Part shown: positions 17,789 through 27,509 of the stretch, in pieces
Position numbering within the stretch: the stretch's first letter is position 1
Layout: each line of letters starts with the position of its first letter
DNA from: Polyangium spumosum
GTDB taxonomy: Bacteria > Myxococcota_A > Polyangia > Polyangiales > Polyangiaceae
Direction of reading: 5' to 3'
Length of the DNA: 64,000 nt
Assembly: GCF_009649845.1 (NCBI RefSeq)
Contig: NZ_WJIE01000004.1
Coordinates: 796,280 to 860,279 of the forward strand
Notes under the pieces: model-generated
The model's database searches: none
The model's input: the letters and a program-made list of their open reading frames with translations, nothing else
What the model was told of the DNA's origin: nothing
Program-made: the position numbers and the translations under genes

Positions 17789-19343
17789 TGCTCCACGCTC
17801 CTGTACCGCGTCGCATACATCCCGAACAGGACCGCGAACAGGAACGCGAACCCCGCGAAGAAGTACATCTGGAACGCCGTCGTCGATAACCCCGTGCTCG
17901 TCGTGATCGCGCTCGTGAGCCGCTCGTTTTTCATCCCCGCATTGACGAGCAGCACCCAGAGCCCCCCCACGGTGACCGAGAGCGACCAGAAGCTCATCAG
18001 CGTGCCCTTCATCTTCGCGGGCGCCTGGCTATAAGCGAACTCCAGCCCCGTCGCGGAGACGAGCACCTCGCCGAACGTCAGGATCGCGTAAGGCAGGACC
18101 TGCCACAGGATCGACACCTTCTCGCCCGCGTCGATCCAGCCCTGGATCACGCCGATCACGATCCACGACACGCCCGCGATCGCGATGCCCGCCGTCATGC
18201 GCCGCAGCGGCGTCGGGTTCACGCCGAGCGCCCGCAAGATCGGGTACAGCACGACGTTGTTGAACGGAATGAGCAGCATCACGAGCAGCGGGTTCACCGA
18301 TTGCATCTGCGACGCGCTCGAGAAGAAGCTCCAGCCGGGCAGCTCCATCGCCTTGCCCTGGAGGATCCACGTCGAGGCCTTTTGGTCGAACAGCGACCAG
18401 AACGGCGTCACGAGCGCGAAGACCACGAGCACCTTCAGCACCGACCGCACTCCCTCGACGTCCTCGTCCGGATGAACCCCCCGCGCCCCGTCGAGCGACA
18501 GCAGGACGCCCGGGCCCGCGAGGACCAGGAACACCACGATGGCCAGGCAAAACGACGCCACGAAGCCAAGCGTGGAGATCAGGAACAGCGACGCGAAAAA
18601 GCCGACGCCCCCCAGGATCGAGAGCACGCGCCCCGCGCCCCGCCCGTTCTTCAGCGCCGTCCACGCGACCCGCCCGAACGAGTTCGGGTCCGAGGGCGAG
18701 GGTGGCACGACCACGTACGCCTTGCGGCCGAGCCAGAAGATGAACGTCGCCACGAACATCAACGCGCCCGGGATGCCGAAGGCGATGCTCGGCCCCCATT
18801 TCTTCAGCGCCAGCGGGATGAGCAGGGACGCGAAGAACGAACCGAAATTGATGATCCAGTAGAATGCATCGAACACCACGCGCGCCAGGTGCTTGTTCGA
18901 CTGGTCGAACTGGTCGCCGACGAACGACGAGACGCACGGCTTGATGCCGCCCGATCCGAGCGCGATGAGGAAGAGCCCCGCGTAGAAGCCGGGCTTGCTC
19001 GATTCGAAGACCGCGAGGAACGCGTGCCCCACGCAGTAGAGCAAGGAGAGCCAGAAGATCGTCCGGTACTTGCCGAGGAAACGATCCGAGAGCCAGCCGC
19101 CGAGCAGCGGGAAGAAATACACCCCCATCACGAAGACGTGAAACACCTCCTTCGCCGCCGCGTCGCGATCCTTCTCCGCGACGTCGAGCAGGAGGTACGT
19201 CACGAGGAAGATCGTGAGGACGTTCCGCATCCCGTAGAAGCTGAAGCGCTCGCACGCCTCGTTTCCGATGATGTACGGGATCGTGGGCGGGTACTTCGCG
19301 GCGGCCGGGGGGCTCTCGGGGCGCTCCGATACTTCGGTCGTCA

Positions 19344-19344
<1 letters not shown>
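17773..19344 (-). CDS. POT/PTR family proton-dependent peptide transporter
   Basis: A 523-residue membrane protein with about 12-14 hydrophobic helices. The signature ExxERFxYYG appears as EACERFSFYG (about 29-38), followed by GGWLSDRFLGK and FYWIINFGSF. These are diagnostic of proton-coupled oligopeptide transporters. The start codon shares a base with the stop of the upstream cyclase gene (TGATG on the minus strand), so the two are translationally coupled. It should import di- or tripeptides or related compounds; the exact substrate is not evident. Confidence 0.88.
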
Positions 19345-20726
<1,382 letters not shown>

Positions 20727-20845
20727 GGGTTCACCGTATCAAGCCGAGGTCCGCCTCCGCAACCTGCGCGACAGATGGGAAGGCTTTGTCCCGGCGTGGC
20801 GTCTTGGGTTGACACCTGCCCGCGGTCCGTCTTCTTTTGCACGCC

Positions 20846-22183
20846 ATGTCGAGAACCTCGCTCGCCATCCTCCTCGCTGCCGTCACCATCTCCGCCGGCT
20901 GTGGCTCGGCCACGCCCGTGTATCCGCCGCGCCCGCCGGCGACCCCCGGCGAGCCCGTCGCCGATCCGGTCCCCTCGCGTGTCGTCGTGCACGCGACGAT
21001 CACGGGCTCCGCGTTGCAGCGCGAGCTCGAGAACGCCGTCCCGCGCACGGGCGAGGGCACCTTCCCGATGCTCGGCAACGAGCGCAAGTACACCTGGACG
21101 CGCGGGCCGATCGCCGTCCGCTTCGACCGAGGCCGCATCGCGCTCGACCTGCACGTCGACGCGAACGCCGACCTGCCCGTCAGCAGCCTCGACATCCCGC
21201 TCGACTTCACGATCCTCGCCGAGCCCGTGGTCACGAGCGAATACGCGGCGAAGCTGCAGTCGATCGAGGTCAACGTGAAGAGCGAGGACCGCGTGGTGAA
21301 GGCCGCGGACGCGGCGGCCGACGTGCTCGGCAAGGTCAAGTCGGCGGTCCGGGGCAAGCTCGAGGAGTTCAGCTACGACCTGTATCCGACGCTCGCGGAG
21401 GCGCACGGCCGCCTCGCGCAGCCCATCGAGCTGCCGCTCGGGGACGCGAGCGGGTGCGCGGCGCTCGAGGTCGTCTCGGTGGAGGCGGGGCCGACGGTCC
21501 TCGCCGGCGGGTTCGAGAAGGACCTCGCGCTCGTCGTCGCGCCTTCGGTGACGATCCCCTGCCAGCCGCCGAACCCCGGCGCGAAGCTCCCGCCGCTCGC
21601 GAACGTGGCCACGCTCCAGCCGGGCCCGTTCTCGGTGACGGTGCCGATCGTCGCGAAGTACGACGAGCTCGCGAAGGCGATGGGCCTCGTCTTCACCGAC
21701 GGCAAGTTCTTCTTCTCGAAGGAGCACCCGAAGCTCTACATGGAGAAGCCCGAGATCTACGCCGCGAAGGATCAGCTCGTGCTCAAGCTCCACATCGCGG
21801 GGCACGTCGACAACCCCGTCAGCATGGACCTCGACGGCGACCTCTTCATGACCGGACACCCGACGGTCGTGGACAACGAGCTGCGTATCCCGGACCTCGA
21901 GCCGACGATCGAGACGAAGAGTTTCCTCTTCGCGCTCAAGGCCTCGATGGATGCCGACAAGATCCGGGATCAGGCGCGCGACGCGCTCAAGCTCGACATC
22001 GGCGAGCGCCTCAAGGCGGTGCGCGACAAGCTCTCGAGCGACATCTCGTTCGCGAGCGGCCAGGGCTGCATGAAGGCGCAGGTGCACAAGATCGAGGTCA
22101 GCAGCGTGCACGTGCACGGCACGTACATGCGCGTCTACGTGACCACGAACGCGAGCGCGTCCGTGTACATGCCCTGCCCCTGA
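20846..22183 (+). CDS. DUF4403 family lipoprotein
   Basis: A 445-residue lipoprotein. Signal peptide with lipobox ISAG-C19. The body is a long beta-rich repeat protein resembling DUF4403, a family related to bactericidal permeability-increasing/lipid-binding (TULIP-like) tubes; paired segments such as 'VDNPVSMDLDGDLFMTGHP' fit. It probably sits in the periplasm or outer membrane and may bind lipids (inference). The ATG at 20846 was preferred to the upstream TTG because it gives a normal signal peptide. A small lipoprotein gene follows at 27 bp. Confidence 0.75.
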   Translation: MSRTSLAILLAAVTISAGCGSATPVYPPRPPATPGEPVADPVPSRVVVHATITGSALQRELENAVPRTGEGTFPMLGNERKYTWTRGPIAVRFDRGRIALDLHVDANADLPVSSLDIPLDFTILAEPVVTSEYAAKLQSIEVNVKSEDRVVKAADAAADVLGKVKSAVRGKLEEFSYDLYPTLAEAHGRLAQPIELPLGDASGCAALEVVSVEAGPTVLAGGFEKDLALVVAPSVTIPCQPPNPGAKLPPLANVATLQPGPFSVTVPIVAKYDELAKAMGLVFTDGKFFFSKEHPKLYMEKPEIYAAKDQLVLKLHIAGHVDNPVSMDLDGDLFMTGHPTVVDNELRIPDLEPTIETKSFLFALKASMDADKIRDQARDALKLDIGERLKAVRDKLSSDISFASGQGCMKAQVHKIEVSSVHVHGTYMRVYVTTNASASVYMPCP

Positions 22184-22210
22184 GCCCCGCGTCTCGTGAT
22201 AAAAAGCGCC

Positions 22211-22717
22211 ATGCGCGCTCCCCTCCTCGTCGCCACGATCCTCGCCGCGTTCTCGTCCTCCTGCGCGGCGGTGGATGATGGATCCATCAAGCCCGAGCCG
22301 CGCGCCGAGGCGCCGAAGGTCGTGGCGCCGCTGCCGCCCGAATTCGGGACACTCGGCGAGCCTTGCCCGCCGCCGGGGCCATTGGACCCCGGGGCCCCGC
22401 ACGTCGGGTGCGGGAAGGATGGCCGCGTCGGCCTGATCACGGCCTACCGCCGCACGGGGCTACCGGAGGGCGCGCAGAAGCTCGAAGGCTCGATGGGACG
22501 CGTGGAGGTCCTCGTCGAGGCCGATCGGGTGTGGGTGCAGGGGACGTGCATCTTTTGCCGGTCGTTCACCGAGCAGACGAGCATCGTCCACCTCGCGCAC
22601 GCGACGGACGAGCAGCTCATGCAGATCCAGATGCAGGCGGAGCTCTCGAACAAATCGCCGCTGCGCGACGCGAATGCGTGGCGCGGGGCGATCGCGGCGT
22701 GGGAGCCGAAGAGGTGA
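22211..22717 (+). CDS. Small Cys lipoprotein
   Basis: A 168-residue lipoprotein with lipobox SSS-C18 and a Pro-rich segment up to about residue 60. The mature part has cysteines in 'GEPCPPP', 'HVGCGK' and a CxxC pair 'CIFCRSF' (about 111-114), which could bind metal or form a disulfide. No family is recognised. It lies 27 bp behind the DUF4403 lipoprotein and may be co-transcribed. Two inverted repeats follow it. Confidence 0.6.
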   Translation: MRAPLLVATILAAFSSSCAAVDDGSIKPEPRAEAPKVVAPLPPEFGTLGEPCPPPGPLDPGAPHVGCGKDGRVGLITAYRRTGLPEGAQKLEGSMGRVEVLVEADRVWVQGTCIFCRSFTEQTSIVHLAHATDEQLMQIQMQAELSNKSPLRDANAWRGAIAAWEPKR

Positions 22718-22722
22718 CCATC

Positions 22723-22737
22723 GGCTCCTCCGGAGCC
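22723..22737. terminator. Short GC hairpin after lipoprotein gene
   Basis: GGCTCC-TCC-GGAGCC, a perfect 6-bp stem starting 6 bp after the stop codon of the small lipoprotein gene. No T-run follows, so it is only a possible terminator or RNA-stabilising hairpin. Confidence 0.3.
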
Positions 22738-22804
22738 ATGCCGCGCATGCGTGTAACCTCGTTCTTCGACCTGCCCGCCGCCCCCGCGTCCCCCTCCGCC
22801 GGCT

Positions 22805-22860
22805 CTCCTCGGACCTGCTCGAACCCCCCGAGCCCACCCCCTTCGAGCAGGTCGGAGGAG
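22805..22860. terminator. Long imperfect inverted repeat between convergent genes
   Basis: Two 19-bp arms (22805-22823 and 22842-22860) beginning CTCCTCGGACCTGCTCGAA are complementary except for one position and enclose an 18-bp C-rich loop. They lie in the 273-bp gap between the plus-strand lipoprotein and the minus-strand gene ending at 22991. Location suits a bidirectional terminator, though no clear T-tract is present on either side. The rest of the gap shows no open reading frame I trust. Confidence 0.5.
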
Positions 22861-22990
22861 CTCGTGGCCGGCGGGGGGAACCCCACGAGAACAGGGCGGA
22901 AACGCTCGCGGGGGCCCGCGCATCGGTCTCCCCGCAGGGCCGAGGCGCTCGCGGGGCGTCGGAGGCGGGGCGGGCAGCGGGTTCGAGGCG

Positions 22991-23746
22991 CTAGGGGGTG
23001 GCGGGCTTCGCTTCGGTCGGGGAGGGCGGAGGAGGGAGCTCGGGGGTGGCCTTGCCCTTGGCCTGCGCGTCGGAGGCGCTCTTTTCGAGGAGGTCGAGGT
23101 ACCCGAAGACACGTGCGTCGAGGTCTTTGGGCAGGCTCGGATCCTCCTGGAGCTCGAGGGGGAGGTTCTTGCGGGCGCGGTTCAGGATGCCGATGACCTC
23201 GCCGCGCAGCCGGGCCGCGTCCTTGCGGGTCCTCGATTCGAGGTCGGCGCGGGCGCTGAGGAGGGAATCGATATCGATGCCGGCTTCGAGGAACCTCGCG
23301 GCCCAATCGTGCAGGGTGCCGCCGCCCGCGACGGGGAACATGGTGAGCTCCGGCTGGAGGGCCGCGAGCGCGTGTTGTCGATCCATGGCGGCCTTGGCCT
23401 GCGCCGGATAACTCGCGCCGAGGTCTTCGAGGGTGGGAACAAAAGCGGCGCGGATCTTCCGGGCGGCGGCGCGGACGGGCTCGGGGAGAGCGGGGAGCCG
23501 CTCGTAGGCCTCGGTCATGTGCCAGATGGCATAACCAAAGCCGTCGTGACGGACGTCCGCAGAATCGAGCTCGTCGACGAGGGGGCGGCCCGCGACGACC
23601 GCGGGGAGCTTCGCGAGGGCCTCGCGCCTGGCGGTGAGGAGCTTGATGCAGGCGGCGCCGGAGGCGAAGCTCTGGAGGGCGTCTTTGCGATTCGTGAGGA
23701 GATCGTTCAACGCGACGAAAAGAGCGACGAGGGAGATATGGCGCAT
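22991..23746 (-). CDS. Hypothetical helical protein
   Basis: A 251-residue protein with no recognised domain. It is predicted from sequence to be largely alpha-helical and hydrophilic, with a weakly hydrophobic N-terminus and a C-terminal tail rich in Pro, Lys and Glu. There are no catalytic motifs. The frame is well supported by codon bias. It is divergent from the small repeat-tailed secreted protein. Function unknown. Confidence 0.65.
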   Translation of the reverse strand: MRHISLVALFVALNDLLTNRKDALQSFASGAACIKLLTARREALAKLPAVVAGRPLVDELDSADVRHDGFGYAIWHMTEAYERLPALPEPVRAAARKIRAAFVPTLEDLGASYPAQAKAAMDRQHALAALQPELTMFPVAGGGTLHDWAARFLEAGIDIDSLLSARADLESRTRKDAARLRGEVIGILNRARKNLPLELQEDPSLPKDLDARVFGYLDLLEKSASDAQAKGKATPELPPPPSPTEAKPATP

Positions 23747-23872
23747 GGGCGGGACGTTACAGCGGAAGGAGCGGAGAAGGCAACCGCGGAGATCGTGATG
23801 GCGAGTGATCCGCCCGGAGCAGGCTTGCCGTTCGAGGCTGGGACCGCACGTTCCGTTCTCGGAGGTGCCATC

Positions 23873-24280
23873 ATGGCGAAGCGGTTTCTATTGTCGTTGA
23901 TCGTCGCGAGTTTCGTGGGTGCTGGCGCGGGCGCGGTGGCCGCGCCGCGTGAGGCCCTGGCGGCCGCCCCGGAGGAATTCGTCGAGGAAAACCTGGGCGA
24001 GGCCGAAGAATACCTGATCGAGTCGGAAGAAGACCTGGCAGAAGCCGAAGGCGCGCTGAGCCTGCCCGACGACGAGGCCGTCGCCGAGTCCGAGCAAGCG
24101 CTGAGCGATCAACACTGGCGCTACCGCGACCGCTGGGATCGTCGCCACGACCGCCGGGATCGTCGCTGGGATCGCTGGGATCGCCGGCACGACCGCTGGG
24201 ATCGCCGGCATGACCGGTGGGATCGCCGGCATGACCGCCGGGATCGTCGCTGGGATCGTCGCCACCGCCGCGGCTGGTGA
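23873..24280 (+). CDS. Small secreted protein with acidic middle and Trp-Asp-Arg repeat tail
   Basis: A 135-residue protein with a signal peptide (cleavage probably after ALAA or so, near residue 30), an acidic stretch rich in Glu (35-80) and a C-terminal tail of repeated WDRRHDR heptads (about 85-132). Opposite charges in the two halves suggest self-interaction or binding of a polyanion. GGAGG is placed 5 bp before the ATG. A striking inverted repeat begins 4 bp after its stop. No known family is recognised. Confidence 0.65.
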   Translation: MAKRFLLSLIVASFVGAGAGAVAAPREALAAAPEEFVEENLGEAEEYLIESEEDLAEAEGALSLPDDEAVAESEQALSDQHWRYRDRWDRRHDRRDRRWDRWDRRHDRWDRRHDRWDRRHDRRDRRWDRRHRRGW

Positions 24281-24283
24281 AAA

Positions 24284-24378
24284 CCTCACCCCCAACCCCT
24301 CTCCACTCCGTGGAGAGGGGAGCCAGAGGCGTTTTTCTCCCCCTCTCCACGGAGTGGAGAGGGGGTTGGGGGGTGAGG
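24284..24378. terminator. Large nested inverted repeat between convergent genes
   Basis: A 95-bp structure starting CCTCACCCCCAACCCCTCTC and ending with its complement. Each arm itself contains a perfect hairpin, CTCTCCAC-TCC-GTGGAGAG on the left and CTCTCCAC-GGA-GTGGAGAG on the right. The centre has a GTTTTTC run. It fills the gap between two convergent genes, so it can act as a bidirectional terminator. The C-rich palindromic outer part is also typical of dispersed REP-like elements. Confidence 0.75.
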
Positions 24379-24390
24379 CAGGTGCCCCCT

Positions 24391-25620
24391 TCAGGCCGCC
24401 TTCTTCGCCGCCACGGCCGCGGGCGCGAGCTCGACCTTCACCCAGCCCGGCATGCGCCGATCAAACGCCTTGTAGGCGTCGATCACCGAGACGAGTGGCT
24501 CCTTGTTCGTCAGGATCTTCGTGGGATCGACGGCCCCGCTCGCGACGAGCTCGAGCAGCTTCGGGATGTACCGGCGGTGCGGGCAGTTGCCCATGTTCAG
24601 CGTGAGGTTCCGGTTCATGGCCATCCCGATCGGGAACCATTTCATCTGCGGCGGATACACGCCGATGATCGACAAGGTCCCGGCCTTGGCGAGGGCCTCG
24701 ACCGCCCACGTGAGCGCCTGCGACGGCGCGTCGCCCGGGTGCCAGTTGTCGCCCTGCTCGTGTGTCTTCGGGGCGACCGCCTCCAGCAAACGCTCGGCCT
24801 CTTTTTTGTCCTCGCGGCTGACCTTCGCCGGCCCCGAATGTGGCCGGTTCGCGTCGACGCCCACGGCGTCGATCGCGCGGTCCACGCCGATACCGTCGGT
24901 GAGGCGCAGGATGGTCTCGATCGGATCCTCCGCGTCGTAATCGATCACCTCGGCGCCGAGCGCGCGCGCCATTTCGAGGCGCGAGGGGATCGCGTCGACG
25001 GCCAGGATCCGATCCGCGCCGAGCATCTGCGCGCTCAGGATCGCGAAGAGCCCGACCGGACCGCAGCCGAAGATGGCCACGGTGTCCCCCGGGGTGATCT
25101 CGGCGATCTCCGCCCCGAAATACCCCGTGGGGAAGATGTCCGAGAGCAGGATCGCCTGATCGTCGCTCACGCCGTCCGGCAGCTTGACGCAGCCCACGTT
25201 CGCGAACGGGATCCGGGCGTACTCGGCCTGCAGCCCGTCGAAGGGGCCGGTCTGGGCGGGGCCGCCGAAGAAGGCCGTGCCGGCTCGTTTTCCGTTGGGG
25301 TTCTTGTCGCATTGCGACGGGTAGCCGGCTCGGCAATACGAGCAGGTCCCGCAGGCGATGGTCGACGCGATGACGACGCGGTCGCCCTTCCGCAGGTTCC
25401 GTACGTCCTTGCCGATCTCCTCGACGACGCCGACCCCCTCGTGCCCGAGGATCGTGCCCGGCTTCATGCCGGCCATGGTGCCCCGGACGAAGTGCAAATC
25501 CGTCCCGCAGATCGCGCTCGCCGTCAGGCGCACGATCGCGTCGGTCGGCTCCTGGATCTTCGGCTCTCGTACATCGTCGAGCCGGATGTCTCCGACCCCG
25601 TGAAACACGACGGCCTTCAT
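24391..25620 (-). CDS. Zinc-dependent alcohol dehydrogenase, formaldehyde dehydrogenase-like
   Basis: A 409-residue MDR-family dehydrogenase. It has the catalytic zinc motifs ICGTDLH (Cys38) and GHEGVGVV (His59-Glu60), the structural zinc site ACGTCSYCRAGYPSQC (four Cys), and the nucleotide-binding GCGPVGLFA (about 190). An insertion of about 60 residues between the Rossmann strands and the C-terminus (HSGP…HEQGDNW) is typical of glutathione-independent formaldehyde dehydrogenase-like members. It should oxidise an alcohol or aldehyde with NAD(P). It is a single gene, with the inverted repeat at its 3' end. Confidence 0.85.
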   Translation of the reverse strand: MKAVVFHGVGDIRLDDVREPKIQEPTDAIVRLTASAICGTDLHFVRGTMAGMKPGTILGHEGVGVVEEIGKDVRNLRKGDRVVIASTIACGTCSYCRAGYPSQCDKNPNGKRAGTAFFGGPAQTGPFDGLQAEYARIPFANVGCVKLPDGVSDDQAILLSDIFPTGYFGAEIAEITPGDTVAIFGCGPVGLFAILSAQMLGADRILAVDAIPSRLEMARALGAEVIDYDAEDPIETILRLTDGIGVDRAIDAVGVDANRPHSGPAKVSREDKKEAERLLEAVAPKTHEQGDNWHPGDAPSQALTWAVEALAKAGTLSIIGVYPPQMKWFPIGMAMNRNLTLNMGNCPHRRYIPKLLELVASGAVDPTKILTNKEPLVSVIDAYKAFDRRMPGWVKVELAPAAVAAKKAA

Positions 25621-25761
25621 TCGATTTTTCCCCCCGCGAGACCCCTAACGCCCCTGGGTCGCCTCGGCCAGGGAGGTTTCGCGTCGCGTCGTGGCAAAAA
25701 AGGCGTATGGCTGGCTCGGCTCGCTCTTCACACCGGCGCGTCGTTCCTCTATGACTTGCGC

Positions 25762-26673
25762 ATGAGCTTCGTTGCACGGTGGGTGGGCGTGGTGGCGCTC
25801 GTGGGCTGCGCGCTCCCGGGCATGGCGCGGGCGGACGAGGGCGCGCCGGAGGCCGCGACGGCGGCGTCCGAGATCCAGCTCAAGAATGGCAGCACGATGC
25901 GCGGCACGATCGTCAACGTCGAGCCGGGGCAACGCGTCATCGTCATCGTCGCCGGGGAGCAGAGCGTCATTCCGTGGGGCGAGATCGCGCAGATCGTGGG
26001 AGGTCCAACGGACACCGCGGCGCCGCCGCCTCCTCCTGCGCCCCCCGCCGCGCCCGCGCCCCCGCCCGCGGCGCCGGCTGCCCCTTCCGGTCCCACGAGG
26101 GGCATGCCGTTCGTTCACATCGAATCGAACTGGCCCGACGTCGAGCTCTCGCGGGTCGAGGGCGACGTCGGCGGAGGGTACCACCACCAGCAGGGCGGCT
26201 ACGTGGGCCCGACGGTCATCTCGAAATATGTCTGCCGCGCGCCGTGCGACAGGCTGGTCGACGGTCGAGACGGCCATCGGTTCTTCATCGGCGGGGCGGG
26301 CATGTTCCCCGCGCCTTCCTTCCGCCTCGACGACCTCGACGGGAACGTGACCGTACGCGTGAAGGGCACGAGCCTCGGGAAGTTCACGGGCGGCGTGGTC
26401 CTGACGGCGCTCGGCGGGATGCTGGCGCTCGGCGGCACCATGTTCACCGCGGTGAGCTTCGCGATGGACCCGGAGCCGACGCCGGAGCACCCGAATCCGG
26501 AACACGAGATTGGCGTGGTCCGCACGTTTGGCCTCGTCACGCTCGGCGTGGGCGCGGCGTCACTCGTCGGCGGGCTTCTCCTCCTGTCCGGGGGCCGCAC
26601 GCGGATCGAGATCGTCAAGCCGCAACGAGGGAACACGGGCGTCGTGCTGGAGAATGGCGTCTTGCGGTTCTGA
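25762..26673 (+). CDS. Secreted or envelope protein with SH3-like domain and two C-terminal helices
   Basis: A 303-residue protein. After a signal peptide (to about residue 24, ARAD) comes a small beta domain (about 38-75, 'KNGSTMRGTIVNVEPGQRV'), then a Pro/Ala linker (80-110). A domain with two cysteines (CRAPCDR) follows, and two hydrophobic helices (about 215-240 and 255-280) lie near the end. The layout is common in myxobacterial envelope proteins of unknown function. The ATG at 25762 is the only start that gives a signal peptide. Confidence 0.65.
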   Translation: MSFVARWVGVVALVGCALPGMARADEGAPEAATAASEIQLKNGSTMRGTIVNVEPGQRVIVIVAGEQSVIPWGEIAQIVGGPTDTAAPPPPPAPPAAPAPPPAAPAAPSGPTRGMPFVHIESNWPDVELSRVEGDVGGGYHHQQGGYVGPTVISKYVCRAPCDRLVDGRDGHRFFIGGAGMFPAPSFRLDDLDGNVTVRVKGTSLGKFTGGVVLTALGGMLALGGTMFTAVSFAMDPEPTPEHPNPEHEIGVVRTFGLVTLGVGAASLVGGLLLLSGGRTRIEIVKPQRGNTGVVLENGVLRF

Positions 26674-26759
26674 ACGAGGCAAAGACGGAAGCGTAGGCAG
26701 AAGCGGAGGTGGCTTGCCACCCAGGCGGACCGGCTTAGGTACGCCGAGGGGGTATGGCC

Positions 26760-27476
26760 ATGAAGCACATGATTCCGATTCTCGGGCTCGGCCTCGGGCT
26801 CGTGATGGGCTCCGCGTCGGAGGCATCCGCGCAGGATCCGGAGATCATCCAGCACCCGCCGCCCCGGATCCCGGCGGTCGACGTGGCCCCGTTCCTCGAC
26901 GCGGGCTGCGTTCGGAGCGAGGACAGGCTGGATTGCTCGGCGTCCCCGGCGATCGAGCGATTTGGTTGTTTCGGGAATACCCTGCGCATCGACGAGACGC
27001 TCGGCGGCCTCGCGCCGCACGTGGCCATCGCCGAGTGCAACGTCGACGCGCGGTCGGGCGACGCGGTGGGGATCGTGAACCTCGGCTGCATGCTCCCGCA
27101 GAAGCGTCGATATCTGCTGGCGACGGGCGGCGGGCGGTTCGAGCTCATCGACACGGCGGCGGCGTTCATCGACCACTTCTCTCCGGTGACCTCGCCCGCG
27201 GAGGCGCTCGGCTTCGCGGCCGCGCTGACGACGGCGAACCCCGAATACACGATCGAGATCCACGAGGGGCGCGATTTTCTGGTGGACCGCATCGAGACGA
27301 CGAACATCCGGCGCGTCCGCGGGGGATACCGGGTGCGCCTGTTCGACATGGAGCTCTGCGGATGTAGCCTCCACCCGACGTCGGCGGTCGATTATTTCGT
27401 GCCGTACAGCGGGCGGGTGCGGGCCGTGGCTCGGGAGAAGGTGTACCGGTTCACGGCGTTCCTTTGTATCGATTGA
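26760..27476 (+). CDS. Secreted Cys-rich protein of unknown function
   Basis: A 238-residue protein with a signal peptide ending at SASEASA. It has nine cysteines in the mature part, including 'CGCS' near residue 200, suggesting a disulfide-stabilised periplasmic or extracellular protein. No domain is recognised. The start at 26760 is preferred over 26754 because of its spacing to GAGGGGG. Its 3' end faces the DsbA-parvulin gene at 33 bp. Confidence 0.65.
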   Translation: MKHMIPILGLGLGLVMGSASEASAQDPEIIQHPPPRIPAVDVAPFLDAGCVRSEDRLDCSASPAIERFGCFGNTLRIDETLGGLAPHVAIAECNVDARSGDAVGIVNLGCMLPQKRRYLLATGGGRFELIDTAAAFIDHFSPVTSPAEALGFAAALTTANPEYTIEIHEGRDFLVDRIETTNIRRVRGGYRVRLFDMELCGCSLHPTSAVDYFVPYSGRVRAVAREKVYRFTAFLCID

Positions 27477-27509
27477 GGGCCCGGATCCCGCCGCCGAGGC
27501 AAGACATCG

